From Malus domestica (taxonomy: Eukaryota; Streptophyta; Magnoliopsida; Rosales; Rosaceae), in assembly GCF_042453785.1 (NCBI RefSeq), contig NC_091675.1:1872501-1936500 (forward strand): a stretch of DNA of 64,000 nucleotides, written 5' to 3'. Numbering within the stretch: position 1 is the first letter of the stretch; every line of letters starts with the position of its first letter. Under the pieces are notes generated by a model. It worked only from the letters and a program-made list of their open reading frames with translations, had not been told where the DNA came from and did not search any database. Shown piece by piece: positions 21,566 to 34,170 of the stretch. The position numbers and the translations under genes are program-made.

Positions 21566-23081
21566 ATGAAGGACAACGATTCACCGACACTGATAACAAT
21601 CTCATCATCAACGGTGATCAGGAAGGACACCTCGTCGTCTTCGTCGTCGAAAGCCGGAGTCTTTCTCGACAAGAATCGCTACAAGTTCTCGGTTTTAGCT
21701 GCGATTCTCCTCCTCGCTTTCTGGTCAATATTCACCGGGTGCGTCACCCTCAAATGGTCAGCCGGCAACTTATCCCACGTCTCCGACGACCTCGATATAC
21801 CGACCTTCGACGATCTCGACATTCTGGTACGTAAGTTTACATCTTTCTCGTACTTGGGAGCTAACCCTTTTGCTCAATTTCTCTGTTAATCATTGTGGAA
21901 TTGGAATTAAACAAATTAATACTGGATTAATGATTTGCAGGAGGTGGAGGAGAGAGAGACGGTGGTGAGGCACATGTGGGATTTGTACACGCAGAGCAGC
22001 CGCACCAGCACGAGTCGACTGCCGCGGTTTTGGCAGGAGGCTTTCGAGGCGGCGTTCGAGCATTTGAGCAGCGACGTTGCTGCCGTACGAGACGCCGCTG
22101 TTTCGGAGATTGCCAAGATGTCCATCCGCTCCATCGTCCTTGATCCCATCCCACTTCAATCAACGGTTAGTATACCCTCTAATTTGTATAATCAAGTCTC
22201 TCCCTTATGTTCACGTGTGATTATTTCTCTACTAAAATTCTAATTTAGGGTTTAGTAAAGTTTTTTGGAAATGATCATCTCCGGATCTTTTTCATTTAAG
22301 CCTCATGATCAATAATTTTGGATCCTTAAAATTTGATCCAAGCTAAAGTTATTATAACTTTAATAAGTCCTGTTTTTAACCGTTGGATCAAATTTTAAAG
22401 GTTCGAATTTGTTGATCATGAGGCTCTGGTGGAAGGGATCCGGAGAGGATTCCTTTCCAAGTTTTTTAACTTCAAATAATTTCCTGTTAAACTACTTTAC
22501 TCTGTTTTTGTATTCTCAGTTGACCTGTTGACCCGTTCTATGTAAGTCCTTCTTCAGCTTTAGGCTTCTTTTGATGATTTGCTTGCTCTCTGATGATGCA
22601 AGATTAGCTTTAGCCACGAAAGTTTAGTGAGCTAAACAATTTGAGTAAAAATTAGTACAAGTTCAAGAGCTTGAATAGTAGATGTAGGTCAGGTGAGATG
22701 GTCGAGGTCTCTTGCACCGGAGTTTGAATCCTCATTTCGGTAGACTAGAATAATTTAGAATATAATATCGTCGTATAAAAGAAACATAAAATTGAGTTTG
22801 TTTGTGCACGAACAACGTGAACCTCTTTATAAACATCGACCCAATTTGTGATAACTGTTGTAAATTTGTCGAAACATAGCGAAAATTTCCAACCGAAAAA
22901 CATGTGCAATTTTCAAGTGATGGAGTTCACAAATTCGTATACGAGCCTTAGTAATATGTGTTTGCGATTTGTGACGAATTGTGTTTGTTATTGTGTCCAG
23001 AACATAAGAGAAATGCAGAAGAAGAGATCCAAGAAAGCGGAGGAAAGCAAGAAGGTGACTACATTACGTAGTAGCAGTTAG
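21566..23081 (+). CDS. DUF1195 family membrane protein
   Basis: Three exons: 21566-21826, 21941-22165 and 23001-23081, together 188 residues, in phase with GT-AG introns. The ATG at 21566 (MKDNDSPTLIT) is chosen; the frame is open slightly upstream only through a non-ATG codon. Residues about 46-65 form one hydrophobic segment, VLAAILLLAFWSIFTGCVTL. A soluble helical domain follows, with the conserved MWDLYTQ, RLPRFWQEAFEAAFE and EIAKMSIRSI blocks, then a lysine-rich tail, MQKKRSKKAEESKK. Family members are often labelled sugar or polyol transporter, but one membrane segment in 188 residues does not support a transporter. The function is unknown. Intron 2 carries a small MITE. Confidence 0.85.
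22268..22458. mobile_element. Small MITE in an intron
   Basis: Inverted ends of about 20 bp: GGAAATGATCATCTCCGGATC on the left, and the near complement GGATCCGGAGAGGATTCCTTTCC on the right. Inside, CCTCATGATCAA also pairs with TTGATCATGAGG. Related end motifs (CTCTCCGG) occur near 13515 and 32540, so this is likely a repeated family here. Confidence 0.65.
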
Positions 23082-23473
23082 AATCCTCCGTTTCATGTGC
23101 TTGCCGTCGAACTCAGTGCTTAAAGTTTCGTCGGAGAACGGTGAACACGCGCCGGGACTATGTGCACGGTTTATACATAATTAGGGTTCAGGTCAATCCC
23201 CTTCTCAGATTAAAAGAAAAAGATCCATATATGAAAACTTGTCTCTGAATTGTCCTCCTGTGAACCCCATTAGTTGGGGAACTTGGGACATTAGAAAATC
23301 CAATTTATTGGGATTTGATTTACTTGTATATTTTATTTTTAATTAAGAGTAATAAAAACAGTAAAATTTCCAGTCCTGTAAGTGTGAAAATTGTGTTCGT
23401 TTTCGAGTTAAAAATCACAGCAAACTGATATATATCATTTTTCACAAAAAATGTGAGCTATTTATACGTTCTA

Positions 23474-23886
23474 AGAGCAACTCCACCCATGTGGGTTGCT
23501 CGGGGGACAGTGGAGAAGAAGGGGCCGGAGGCCCGGTGGAGAGAGGTCCAGCCGTGTGGAGGCCGAGTGACGGTGGGAGCCCGAGCAAAGGGGGGGTGGG
23601 GAGTCGATGGGCCTGTCGCTCGAGGGCGTTGCAATTTTTTATTTTTTTTGTGTCAGAGAGAGAGGGGGGGACCGGAGCATTTGCAATTTTTTATTATTTA
23701 AACAAACAAAAAAAACTATTATTTTAATTGCTTATTGCCAAGGGGAAGGGTTCCAAGGGTGGAGATGTAAATGGCAATTACTGTTCATTAATGGTAGTTA
23801 CTATTCATTTAAGGCAGTTACTGTTCAATAGGGTGGATTGAATAGTGGATTGCCAGGGAGGAGGGCTCCATGGGTGGAGTTGCTCT
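23474..23886. mobile_element. MITE with AGAGCAACTCCACCCATG ends and 8-bp target duplication
   Basis: The terminal inverted repeats AGAGCAACTCCACCCATG and CATGGGTGGAGTTGCTCT are perfect. Flanks are ACGTTCTA (23466-23473) and AAGTTCTA (23887-23894), one mismatch in eight, which suggests a hAT-type MITE. The interior is G-rich on the left and includes three TACTGTTCA-type repeats on the right. Short frames inside are chance. Confidence 0.85.
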
Positions 23887-23894
23887 AAGTTCTA

Positions 23895-24827
23895 ACTGGT
23901 TTTGTGGCCAAAAAAGAAAAGATTTCATGATGGTAGATGTAGGAATTTGCAAAATCGTTTAAAAAGCATTGAATAGTCTAGATTAACGAGACCATACTAA
24001 AAGTAATAATCTAAACCAATTTAAGTCGTCCAATACTCAAGTATTTAATGATACATAACACGAAAGAATTGTTCTACAATTTTGGTAAAAAAATGTTATT
24101 TTTTAGTCGTACAATAACTATTTCGTTAGAAAATTATTATAAGCCCTCATCTAGAAGCAGTCACAAAATGTAATTTTTCTGTTAGATTTGACTCCCACAA
24201 TATAAACACCCAATTTTCAACATACATTCCACAGTGGTTCCAAAAAAAGGCACCTTGAGTTTGATTCATATTACATTATTATCACGAACGATGATGTAAG
24301 CTTGATACATTTTTATCACAATGTTGCATAAGTATTACTCATGAGTTCAACATATATCGAACTCAAAAAATAAGAATCACTCTCATAAGTTATATCCCAC
24401 AAATTTCCTGCCCATTGTAAAAATCTATTTCCTATATTATTCATATCACTCAATTTTCCGGCTGAGTTTCGAAAAAGTAAGTAGAAATAGAAATCGGCGA
24501 AGTTACAACTCAAATTAATCAAATTTAAAATTGATGGAAAAATATAGAAACTTGGGTACGTCGATTGAAGAATAAATATAAATCTCCCGCAGGATCTCAA
24601 AAAGCGACGAGATTAAAAACATGACTATAATTTAAGGATACACAAAATCGCTCGAGCAGAAAAATTAGCACTGCTGCTGGCTGGCTGGCTGGCTGGCACT
24701 TACTACTACTAGTCTACCACTACGACTACATCATTAGAAGAAGAAGAAGAAGAAGAAGATATGACAGTCCAAAAGCCAAAAACCTATTTACAACTGCCCT
24801 TCTCATCTTTAAACTCCATCCTCCTCC
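23895..24827. other. Spacer and 3' flank of the GYF gene, with a GAA microsatellite
   Basis: There is no gene in this stretch. An AGA repeat of eight units lies at 24736-24759 and a GGCTGGCTGGCT run at about 24680-24697. The last 100-200 bp are probably the 3' untranslated region of the minus-strand EXA1-type gene. Confidence 0.5.
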
Positions 24828-27800
24828 CTAATCTTCCAGTGTCTGGATCTCGCCCATCATGATGCGGTTACTCACGACGTTAAATCCCAAGACAGCCGGA
24901 CTAACCTTCTTTCCTTTCTTTCCCTTCTTCTTGCCAACCCCTTTGGAGGACGCGTCTTGGTCCGCATCCCCAACATCTGCACCGTACGAATTCACATCTC
25001 TGCCGCTCAACCCAGCGACCCCTTGGTCATTCCCTTTTTCAAACGCAATTTCAAGGACATCAGCCGGTAGCAACTCCTTGTAGTTGAGAAATTTGTCAAT
25101 GAATTCGTGATCGGGATCATACGACCCTAGGTTCTCTTTCAGAAGCAACTCAGCCTCCGATTTGGATTGCTTCAGGCAAAACTCAAGGAAACTCGTATCT
25201 GGAAAGCAAAATATATGACAAAGCCAAGAATAAGACTTTGAAAGGACGAATTCTTCTGAACAAACTCTAGCAAATCTTATAATTCTCAGATCAGTAATCC
25301 AATTATGAAACTGAATATCACGACAAGGAATGGAGTTGGACCAACACAATGACAAATATCAATTCACCTTTTTAAGCTACGAAGAAAGCAAAATCATTAT
25401 AGCAAAAACACCTGGTTCTATGGAATTTGCCCACTATTTAATGAAGTTTAGTACTATTATGCAGGTCAGAAGGTCAAAAATACCTTTCGTGCCAATAAGC
25501 CTAACGCACTCATTCTTGCACCAATCTCGGAAGCCCATGGCCTCTGCAAAGGAAAATAAAACAACGTAAGTAGGTGACAAGAAATATTTCTGACAGAAAA
25601 TCAACAGTACCATGACTGGCTTACCTGATTGCTTGGTCATGGCATCTCTTTTTCCTTTCATAGATGACTGAGACGGTGAGGATGAAAGTAATCGCTCAGT
25701 TGCTTTTCGACCCACTGATTTCTGCCCGCCTAATGAACCAGCTGAAGTTCCTTTACCAGGAGTAATTTTCACTCCCCGACTGCCCTGGCTTGCAAGATGA
25801 GGAAAATCTGCCCTGCTCACAGAAAACCAAACAAAAACACAAGCTCCAGGTCAAACTAGGTCAAATTAGTTCCCTGCAGATGCAAAAGATGTGAGCCAAC
25901 CCCATGTATATGCATTCCGACAATATAATTAAGTGAGGCTCATAAAGCTTTCCGTCTCAAAGCAACATAAAGCGGACACAACCACACGATGAATTAATAT
26001 AAAATAAAGCAAAGAAGTAATATCATACTGCTTATTTTCTTGCTTTGCTTGATCAATTGGGCCCCAGAATAAGTCATCTTCTACTTTATTTCTCGACTGA
26101 GAAGCATGGGAATTAATCGCGATGGGAGATGCAGCCTTAGATGGAGATGATGCTGAAAGTGACCATGACGGAGCACTACTGCGGGTGACTTGAGGTGGCT
26201 GTGATTTCTGAGGAGTTGGAATCTGATTTTGGTGCTGAGTAGCAGCAACCCTCTTCTCCTGCTCCTTTTGGATATCTCTTAAAGATGTGGGTTTAGAAAT
26301 CTTCCCAGAGTCTGTAGACCATGCTGGAGAAGGAGCAGGGTTAGCTGTTTCTCCTTTCCAAAGAACAAAATCTCCCAATGAAGGCCCTGATGGAATTGCA
26401 GGCGATACTTCATTTTCCTGATGTACAGAACGGGAGCTTTTGACTTTCTCAGTGGGGCTTGAACTAACAGGCACATCTACAGCAGTGACTGATACTGAGG
26501 GCTTGGTTCCAACACCCTTTGATTTTGCTGACCTTTTGCGACTTTTTTTGGTGTCTTTTGCCTCAATAAAGTTATCGTCATCTACAGATTCTGGCCGGGT
26601 GGGCATAATTTGTGAAGGATGCTGAGTTGATACACCATTAGGAATTTCAACATCTCTTTCACTAGACTTGGCCAAAACCTCCTCTGCTAATAAATCATGT
26701 AGCGGGCTCTTCTTGCTCTTTGAGTTTTGAGAAGTTTTGGGCTTCCCAACATTTAAGTCATGAATACCTGCATCTACCGGAGTTTCTGTAGATATTTTTG
26801 GTTCTGAATTGACTACAACCCCAGCCCAAGGAGTTGACAAACTGGGGGAGTTGATGATGACCTCAGGTATAATCACTTCTGTCCGTGCCTTCCTCTGTTC
26901 TTCCTGTTGAATTTCTAGTAACGATTTCGCCTTAAAACCAGGAGCAGGTTTCCAACCTCGCTGCCCAATCTGTGTTCGAGTACTTTGCCCAGAAACAGAC
27001 TCAACTAACTTAGAATCACCCCTGAATTCATTATGTTCCTTATCACCTCCAGAAACTTTTACAGGTTCTAGATTTTCAGCTTGTCGGGATTCCAAAGCCT
27101 CTGCTGTAACAATTACAGACTTACTGCCTCGGTTGCCTCTCGTCTCCAATTTTGTGTCGCTAACAACAGGCTTTTCAGCTTCAGACTGTGCACTGGATGC
27201 TCCTTTTGCTTGATCACCAGAAGACTCTACCTTGGCAGATTTTTGCTTTTTGGACTTCTTCTCAGAAGTCTTTCTTTGCCCTCTTACTTCAACATTCTTT
27301 GCTTCAACTACTGTAGGAGCCTCATCATTGCATTTTTCCCTTTCAATCCGCTGTTCTTCAATTTGATTGCCTGATTGAACATTCACATCATTAATATACT
27401 CATGTACATCTTTCTTGAAAGCTCCCAGTGATGGCAAAGAATCTGCAACACCCTGAGAAATTGAAACCCCAACAGATCCGTCAGCTATGAAAGTGTTTTC
27501 AGCTGCCCATTCCAGGGGTTTCACAACATGGAAGTCAGAATCAGGTATGTCCTGCGCAAGGGACACCTCTCTAGATTTGGTCATCACATCAAGCAAAGGT
27601 GAGCTCTCAACACTTGTCGACATTGGCAACGACTCCTGCTGAATAGAAATTGGTGCCGCCATATTAACATCCAGACTTCTTTGATGAGTAATATTCTCAA
27701 GCACTTGATGAGGTAACACTACTGAGGATGCTCCCTCACTAACATTATGACTAATATCTTGGGTACCTTGGGGAGGCAAAGTCATATAACTACTAGTGAG

Positions 27801-30800
27801 TTCATTTTGTGTATTGGGAACTTGCACATTTGTACCAACTGGAAACATTTCTCGTGATGACTGAAGCCAGGAAGGATCTATCCCTTTCAGCACTGCAGAA
27901 GCCTGCATCTGTCCAAAAGATGGCTCAGTAAAATGCTGTCGAGATTGATGCTCTGACATAACCTGGGAAAGCAGCTGCTGTTGTTGCCTTAACAAACTTT
28001 GCTCCTCCTCCTGTTTCTGTTGCTGCTGCTTCAGCAACATGAGCTTATCCAACAATGTCATTTGTTGTGTTGGAACAGGCGCTTGGGAATGTAACTGCAA
28101 TAAATACTGCTGTTGCAACATGCCCAACACTTGTGGATCTTGTAATAAACCAGAAGAAAGTAATTTCTCTTGCGTTGAAATACTTGAACTATCCATAGCT
28201 TGGGAAAGTAAAGATTGTTGATTCTGAGGATGCAGCCTCTGCTGTTGGAATCCAAGAGGGACCTGGGGAGGAAAGTTAATCTGGAGTGGGGCTTGGGGAG
28301 GCAAATTACTCTGGAGTGGGTCTGAGCCACCTTGGACAGGAAAAGTTGACCGACCAGCAGCACTATTATGTATGGCCAATGATGACCGGTCAGTTAATCC
28401 TTGAAGGATGGACATGATGTCAGAACTTTGGGTATGAGGAGGCTGACTAGGACTTTCTGCCACTGAAGAGAGGAGGTTTGCATCTGCAACAATCTCCGAC
28501 TTAGGTATCACAGATGAAACATCTCTCCCGGGCCAATATTGATAAGGATTAGGAAAAGACCTCTGTTGTTCAAGAACCATTCTCTTGGCGAACAGATTAT
28601 CTAATCCAGTATGAAGATTGTTTCCCATAAATCCTTGTAAACCTAATAACAAAACATATAGATCCAAGTCACAAGAAGGCAGTATGTGATATGCAGAACA
28701 AATGAAAACAAAGTATGAATAAAGCTTCAGAAAGTATGAAAATACTATACTCGAAATGTAAAAGATACGTTAATATCACCAACCTTCCGTAAAAGGAAAC
28801 TTCTGAAGTGGTGAGCCACTCGGATTACCAGACATTAGTGACTCCAGAAACCTATTCTCAGCTTCTGCTGTTGAACCCTGTTTATTCCTTAGATCATTTA
28901 TTGCCATCTCTGCCTCACTTAAGCCAGCTTGCATCATCCTAACATTACCAAAGTTTGGCCTACTTGATGTATCCGCAACCTCGGGTTTAGGTGCAGTAAA
29001 TCCAGGTGGTGGTCTAGCTTTAGCTCGTAAATGAGGCATAACATCACCAAGTGCCAAAAATGGCGTATCATTTGATGCACCTGCTATGCGAACTAGCAAA
29101 TCTATGCCAAAATATCCAGCCTCAAACCAGCCAATAATGTCAGCCCCAGAGAAAGGACCTTGAATTATACCCTGAGGATCTTTATAATAAAGCTGCAGAT
29201 CCTCTGGAGAAAGCTGCTGAGGTTTTCTCAATTCTTGTTCCCTATCTAGAATTCCAGATGGCTGCCTCCTTATAACTGGATCGTCACTGGTTTTCCATCT
29301 TGCCTCATCCCTACTTTCCCATTCGTTATTAAGATCTTTCGGTCTTAGTGACCAGCCCATATCAGGAGTTCTTGACTTGATATCACCAGGAATCTCTTTC
29401 CAATCATGCAAGACTGTATGTGAGCACTCTTGTAATGGAGCTCTCCATGGAGAGCCAAAGTGAGCAGTACTACCTCCCTGCATGCTCAAATCTGCACCAA
29501 CAGGTACCTCCTCAACCCTTCTGAAAGGACCACTGTCTACTCTAAAAGCTGCAAACAGAAAGTAAATTGAGTAAATTTAAACAGGGAAACCCATCTCACG
29601 TCAGTAACATGTCTGAAAAAGGCCAGTGCCAGTTTCCTTGTTTTTTTTTTTCTGAAACATAATCTCAAGAAAGAATGTAAGATTCTAAATCAAGAATCAA
29701 GTAAACCAGTTGTTCATGGGCACTGAACAATAGGTGAATTTAAACCATCTAGCCCAAACTTTTCCAGCCCACCCTAGTAACCTTTACCAACATGCATACT
29801 GATGTTGTTTCAACATCCTTTTCATGTCGTACATCAACATACCTTCCCCTCTGAAATTGCTCTCTGAGTATGGTTTCTGCTCCAGCGATGTTTCTGCTTT
29901 TAGGCTGGATCCATGATGGAGCACCTGCCTTTCATAAGAAAAGCCCTCTGAATAAATAGGAAGACCACCTTTTGAACTAGCAGTACTTTCATCTTTAGAG
30001 TCACTAAGTGCGAGGGGTATATCTTCTCTACTGCCTGCTCAAACAAGACAGTTCAAATACAAGTCAATTCCCAAATGAAAAGAATCATGCATGTATAGTT
30101 TTAAAATATCATGAGCCAGTAAACTACCAAGCTTCGGTCTTCTTGACTGTGTAAAATCATTTGGGTTCCTTCCATCTTTAGAAGTCTGGGGTGCACCACT
30201 ACTTACTATATCTCCTTTGTCAATTCCCTTCAAAAGAGCCTGCACAAACAAAAAAATATTCAACTGCACTGATGAAAGTATCAGAAGTAATCACAAAATA
30301 ATACAATGAATCTGCATTACCATTTCCTCAGAATTCGGTGCACAAAGCGCCAGAGGCTCCAATGGTTCATCCACCATAAGAGAACTCATTTCTATAAACC
30401 CATCAACTAGTTTTTGATATGATTTCATATCAGCCTTCCTGTATACATCAATCAGCTTTGTCCTACTATACCTTAATGGATAAGGCTCTCCATGTTCACT
30501 TTCAACTTTGTCCAATACAGTTCCTATAGACTGAGGAATAGTGGGACTGCTGTTCATAGAGCCTCCACCAGAGCTACCCCTTCCACGACCAACAGAAAAG
30601 GTGGGAGGTGCATTTTCCCCGCGCCCCCAATTAGATGAATATATAGGAGCATTCTTGTTTGTTGTCTGGTTATGAGAAGGATCTCCCCTTCCTCGGGCTT
30701 GGGATGAATTTGATCTCCAAGGCCGGTAGTGATCCCCATCCTTCTCATCCTTTACATGATTTCCAACATGAGACAAACCCTTATCAAGATGCATGCTAGC

Positions 30801-32189
30801 ATCTCTACCAGAGTCTGCCCACTTGTCACGCAAACCTTCTGCCTCCTTGTCATCAGGCCCCCAACGCGTGTTCCATTTGCTCTCTCGCCGTTGCTCATAA
30901 TTGGATTCCTTGTTACTTGAGTCAGTCCACCGCTCAGGTGGGGCACGACGTGCTTCCCCAAAGTGCTTTGCAGATGAATTTTCCATCCGTCGATCCATCC
31001 TGCGAGTGTCACCAATTTCCTTATCCCCATCCCTCCAACGATCTTTGCGTCCTGAGGAGTTGGTGTCTCTTTCTTCATCACGCCAGCGTTCACGACGACC
31101 ACCAGCTTCCATATCCATCAAGGATGGCCTGAAAACATCCTTCTTCTTCTGGGTATCATGAATTTCATCACCATTACCTGATGATTTCATGGTATCCAAG
31201 CGACTGCCAAAGGATGGATTTGGGCTGGGAAGTTTTTCCTGCATTTATTTTTAAGAAATGAATAACAGAGAAACTCTGAAGCAATATTCCAAACTTATTT
31301 TAATAACTAAGATAGAGGTGCAAACTGGAACAAATGTAACAAAATTTTCTTCTGAAACTAAGCAGCAATTGAGGTAAGCAGATTAATATACAATCATGAA
31401 AGCGATGATAACACACCCCGGTTAACATTCCCTGCTTACTCTCCCCCGGCTTAGGCAGAAGCCATTGCGGTGAAAGGGGAATAGGATTCTCAGAACCTTG
31501 TCCACCTGTGTACACCAGAAATAAACACAATTTAGAATTATGTGAAAATTATCAAACAAATCCAACTAGAATCACAGTTATTCGATGAAGCACCATTATT
31601 TCGGAAAAAAAAGGGGGGGAACCTAAACCACCAAAACAGGATCGAATTTAAAACATCATAACATTACTTATCCACATCAATCAAAATATGAACTGAGAAA
31701 AGACTTTTGTCAAAACTTGAACTTTGATAAAGTTTATGATGCAAAATACTACTACAACTGTCGAGCATGGAAATTCTTATGGTGAACCAAATTACGATAT
31801 TCCTGGAGCATCATCATTAAATTCATAATATTATTTCTTCCAACCAATAAACGGGAAAATGTAAAATTAATTGCATTTACCAAGATTAATCAAAACCCTA
31901 GGCACAAAATATTTATCAAAACCCTAACTAAGGAATATTTATCAAAACCCTAAAATCAGCCATGTAAAACAACAGCGATTATACGAACGACAAAGAAAAC
32001 GATAAATGTGCGAACTTTATCAGAACCACCGCAAAAGTCTAGGGTTTTGGTAGAAAAACGGGGGGTGGAGGCGGAATGCGAAAATCGAAGACGGCAAAGG
32101 AGGTCGATGGAGAAAATACCTTTGGAGATCTGGGGCGTAGTGGTGACGGAGAGCTGGTTGCGGGAGGCGGAGCTGGAAAGGTCGGCCAT
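24828..32189 (-). CDS. EXA1: GYF domain protein, EXA1/PSIG1-type translational repressor
   Basis: Ten exons on the minus strand: 32189-32120, 31505-31417, 31238-30321, 30239-30128, 30034-29843, 29548-28784, 28642-26029, 25812-25625, 25543-25484 and 25198-24828. They total 5379 nt, that is 1792 residues plus stop. The start is [14 protein letters not shown]. Residues about 100-220 are rich in RDRW/ERW repeats and RGRG motifs. A canonical eIF4E-binding motif YSRTKLI (YxxxxL-hydrophobic) is at about 310-316. The GYF domain is at about 578-635, with [14 protein letters not shown] and the WFEAGYFG core that binds proline-rich ligands. A long glutamine-rich middle follows, then a KQKSAK-type basic part, the WCKNECVRL block and a lysine-rich C-terminus. 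In Arabidopsis this family (At5g42950) binds eIF4E, limits translation of immune receptor mRNAs and supports potexvirus accumulation. Orthology is inferred from domain order and length. Confidence 0.93.
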
Positions 32190-32534
32190 GGATGATCAGT
32201 TGAAGTTGCAGAGAGCGAGCGAGCCAAAGAAACCCTTTTGCGCTTTGAGAGTGAGGTAAGACGGGGAGAGAAGGCGAAGGGTTGGAAATAAGGGCAACAA
32301 AAAAGACGGGAGATGAATGTGACAGAGGTAATTTAGGGATATTGCCCAACCGGCTCACGTTAGCAAAGCATCGATTTGTAGTACCACACATCACCCTACC
32401 AACACTTTTTAACCTTTTCAGATATTATCCACAAATGTCTGAGTAAATCAACCGTTTTTATAAACACAACAAGTATGAAAATGTAAAAACGTCTGAGCAG
32501 ATCAACCTAAAAACATTGTCGATACAATGAAGCC

Positions 32535-32770
32535 AACAGGATCCTCTCCGGGTTATTTTGGTGAGAATCATAGGAATTTGTAAATTGTGTTTGTTTATCA
32601 TATATCGTACAATTAGTTTTTATTAAGTATTGTTTGTATTTATTTTTAAATAAAAATATTTAAAATAGTTTCTGATCCACGATGTACAATGAACAGACAC
32701 AATTCACAAAATCCTATGATCCTCACTAAAAAGATCTGGCAAGGATCCAGACTCACAATGAAGAAGATGT
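32535..32770. mobile_element. Probable MITE with CTCTCCGG-type ends
   Basis: The left part contains GGATCCTCTCCGGGTT and, near GTGAGAATCATAGGAATTTGT, an arm whose complement (ACAAAATCCTATGATCCTCAC) appears near 32705-32728. The right end reads AAGGATCCAGAC. The central part is AT-rich. The ends are not exact, and no target duplication was found, so limits are approximate. Confidence 0.5.
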
Positions 32771-32828
32771 AAAAAGAAGAAACACAAGTACAAAAGTAAG
32801 ATTCCAACTAAACTATGTGAACAACAAT

Positions 32829-32876
32829 TTTTTTTGGGGGGGGGGGGGGGCCGGGCCGGGCCGGGCGCGGGGGGAT
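32829..32876. repeat. Poly-G and CCGGG block of abnormal composition
   Basis: A T run is followed by 15 consecutive G (32836-32850), then CCGGG three times and GCGCGGGGGG. The rest of the spacer is AT-rich. The block could form G-quadruplexes, but is just as likely an assembly or sequencing artefact at a homopolymer. No coding meaning is seen. Confidence 0.8.
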
Positions 32877-33462
32877 TAGTAAGTAGAGATGAATTTCACG
32901 TCCGTATGCTACACTATTTTTTTTGAGTTCGATTTTTTCTACTGATAAATTACACAATGGTTGACAAATAAAACTGAAATACTTATGTGAAACTTCTTAA
33001 CCTCCAAAATGATATTTTCATTATCATATACAATGAGTGCGTGCAACGTACTGTGTCGTAAGGGATGCATGTTAATAAAACGTTGAACAATTTTAGTTTC
33101 GAATCTTTAGGCACTTGAGTTGCAAAAGATATAATACTAATCAGATTGTGGTATAAGTTGTATGTCAAAGTAGTGAAGTGGTTGGAGTGTAAAGCTCGAT
33201 CCTTACCAACCAAGCGAGATGTCAAAAAGTTACTGATTATTAATTTAGTGATACTTTTTTTCTCGATTCAATTTCTTGCCTTCTTATTTATGAAATTGTA
33301 TTGTTAAGGGCTTTCTTTTCACAAGTTTTTTTTATCTTTAAAAAATAATCTGTTGGTGATTTCATCACGGTAGACTACTATTTCGGGAGCCAGAAACGCT
33401 CATAGAAATATTTCAAAAGCTTTAATTTGGTAAATCTTTTCAAAAGCTATCATACTTATGCC

Positions 33463-33796
33463 TGGTTTGGTACTGAGGTGATTGTGAAAAAGGCTGGTAT
33501 AAAAAAAAGGTGGGAGTTTTTTTGTGTTTGGTAAACATTTAGCTTCAGTTTTTTTTTTCACAGTTTTGGGTGGAAAAAAACAAAAAACAAGAAGCTGCAA
33601 AACCCATATTTGAAAAACCAACTTTTTCACATTTATTTTACATAAAAGTTTACCAAACACTATAATACTGTTTTTTTTTTCAAAAGCATTTTTACAAAAA
33701 AGTTTACCAAACACTCTACAGCTTTATTTCATAGCCGCTTATTCTCACAGCACAGCAAAAGCAGCTTTTTTTTCAAAGCACAGCAATACCAAACTA
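33463..33796. mobile_element. MITE with TGGTTTGGTA ends, copy A
   Basis: The left end TGGTTTGGTACTGAGGTGATT and the right end GCACAGCAATACCAAACTA frame an A/T-run-rich interior containing several TTTACCAAACA phrases and AGCCGCTTATTCTCACAGC. It is the inverted relative of 55635-56002. There is no coding capacity and no clear target duplication. Confidence 0.7.
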
Positions 33797-34170
33797 GCTC
33801 TTAGGATTCTTAAGAAAAGCTTATTACCAAGATGAAAAAATCTCAGTGACCATAAATCAATAAATAAACTTGATCGCTTCCAGACCAACTTGGGCTGGGC
33901 TTTTAAGTGAATTAAAACTGACTGGGCTGTTGATCTTTCTTTCCAGACTATTGGGCTGAGATTCCTTTACATTTTAAAAGATCAGCCGAAAAGAAGCCCT
34001 AAGATTCAGTAGTGATGAATTGCTTCCGAAAAAAAAGCATTTTGATATAAGCTCGTTTTTTAATTTTTAAGACTAAGCATACATTATTTTTGAAAATTTG
34101 ATCAAACATTTTCCTAAAATTTTGGTTCTTAATTTCAGTTCCTATTATCCCTATATTATTGCATTTATTA

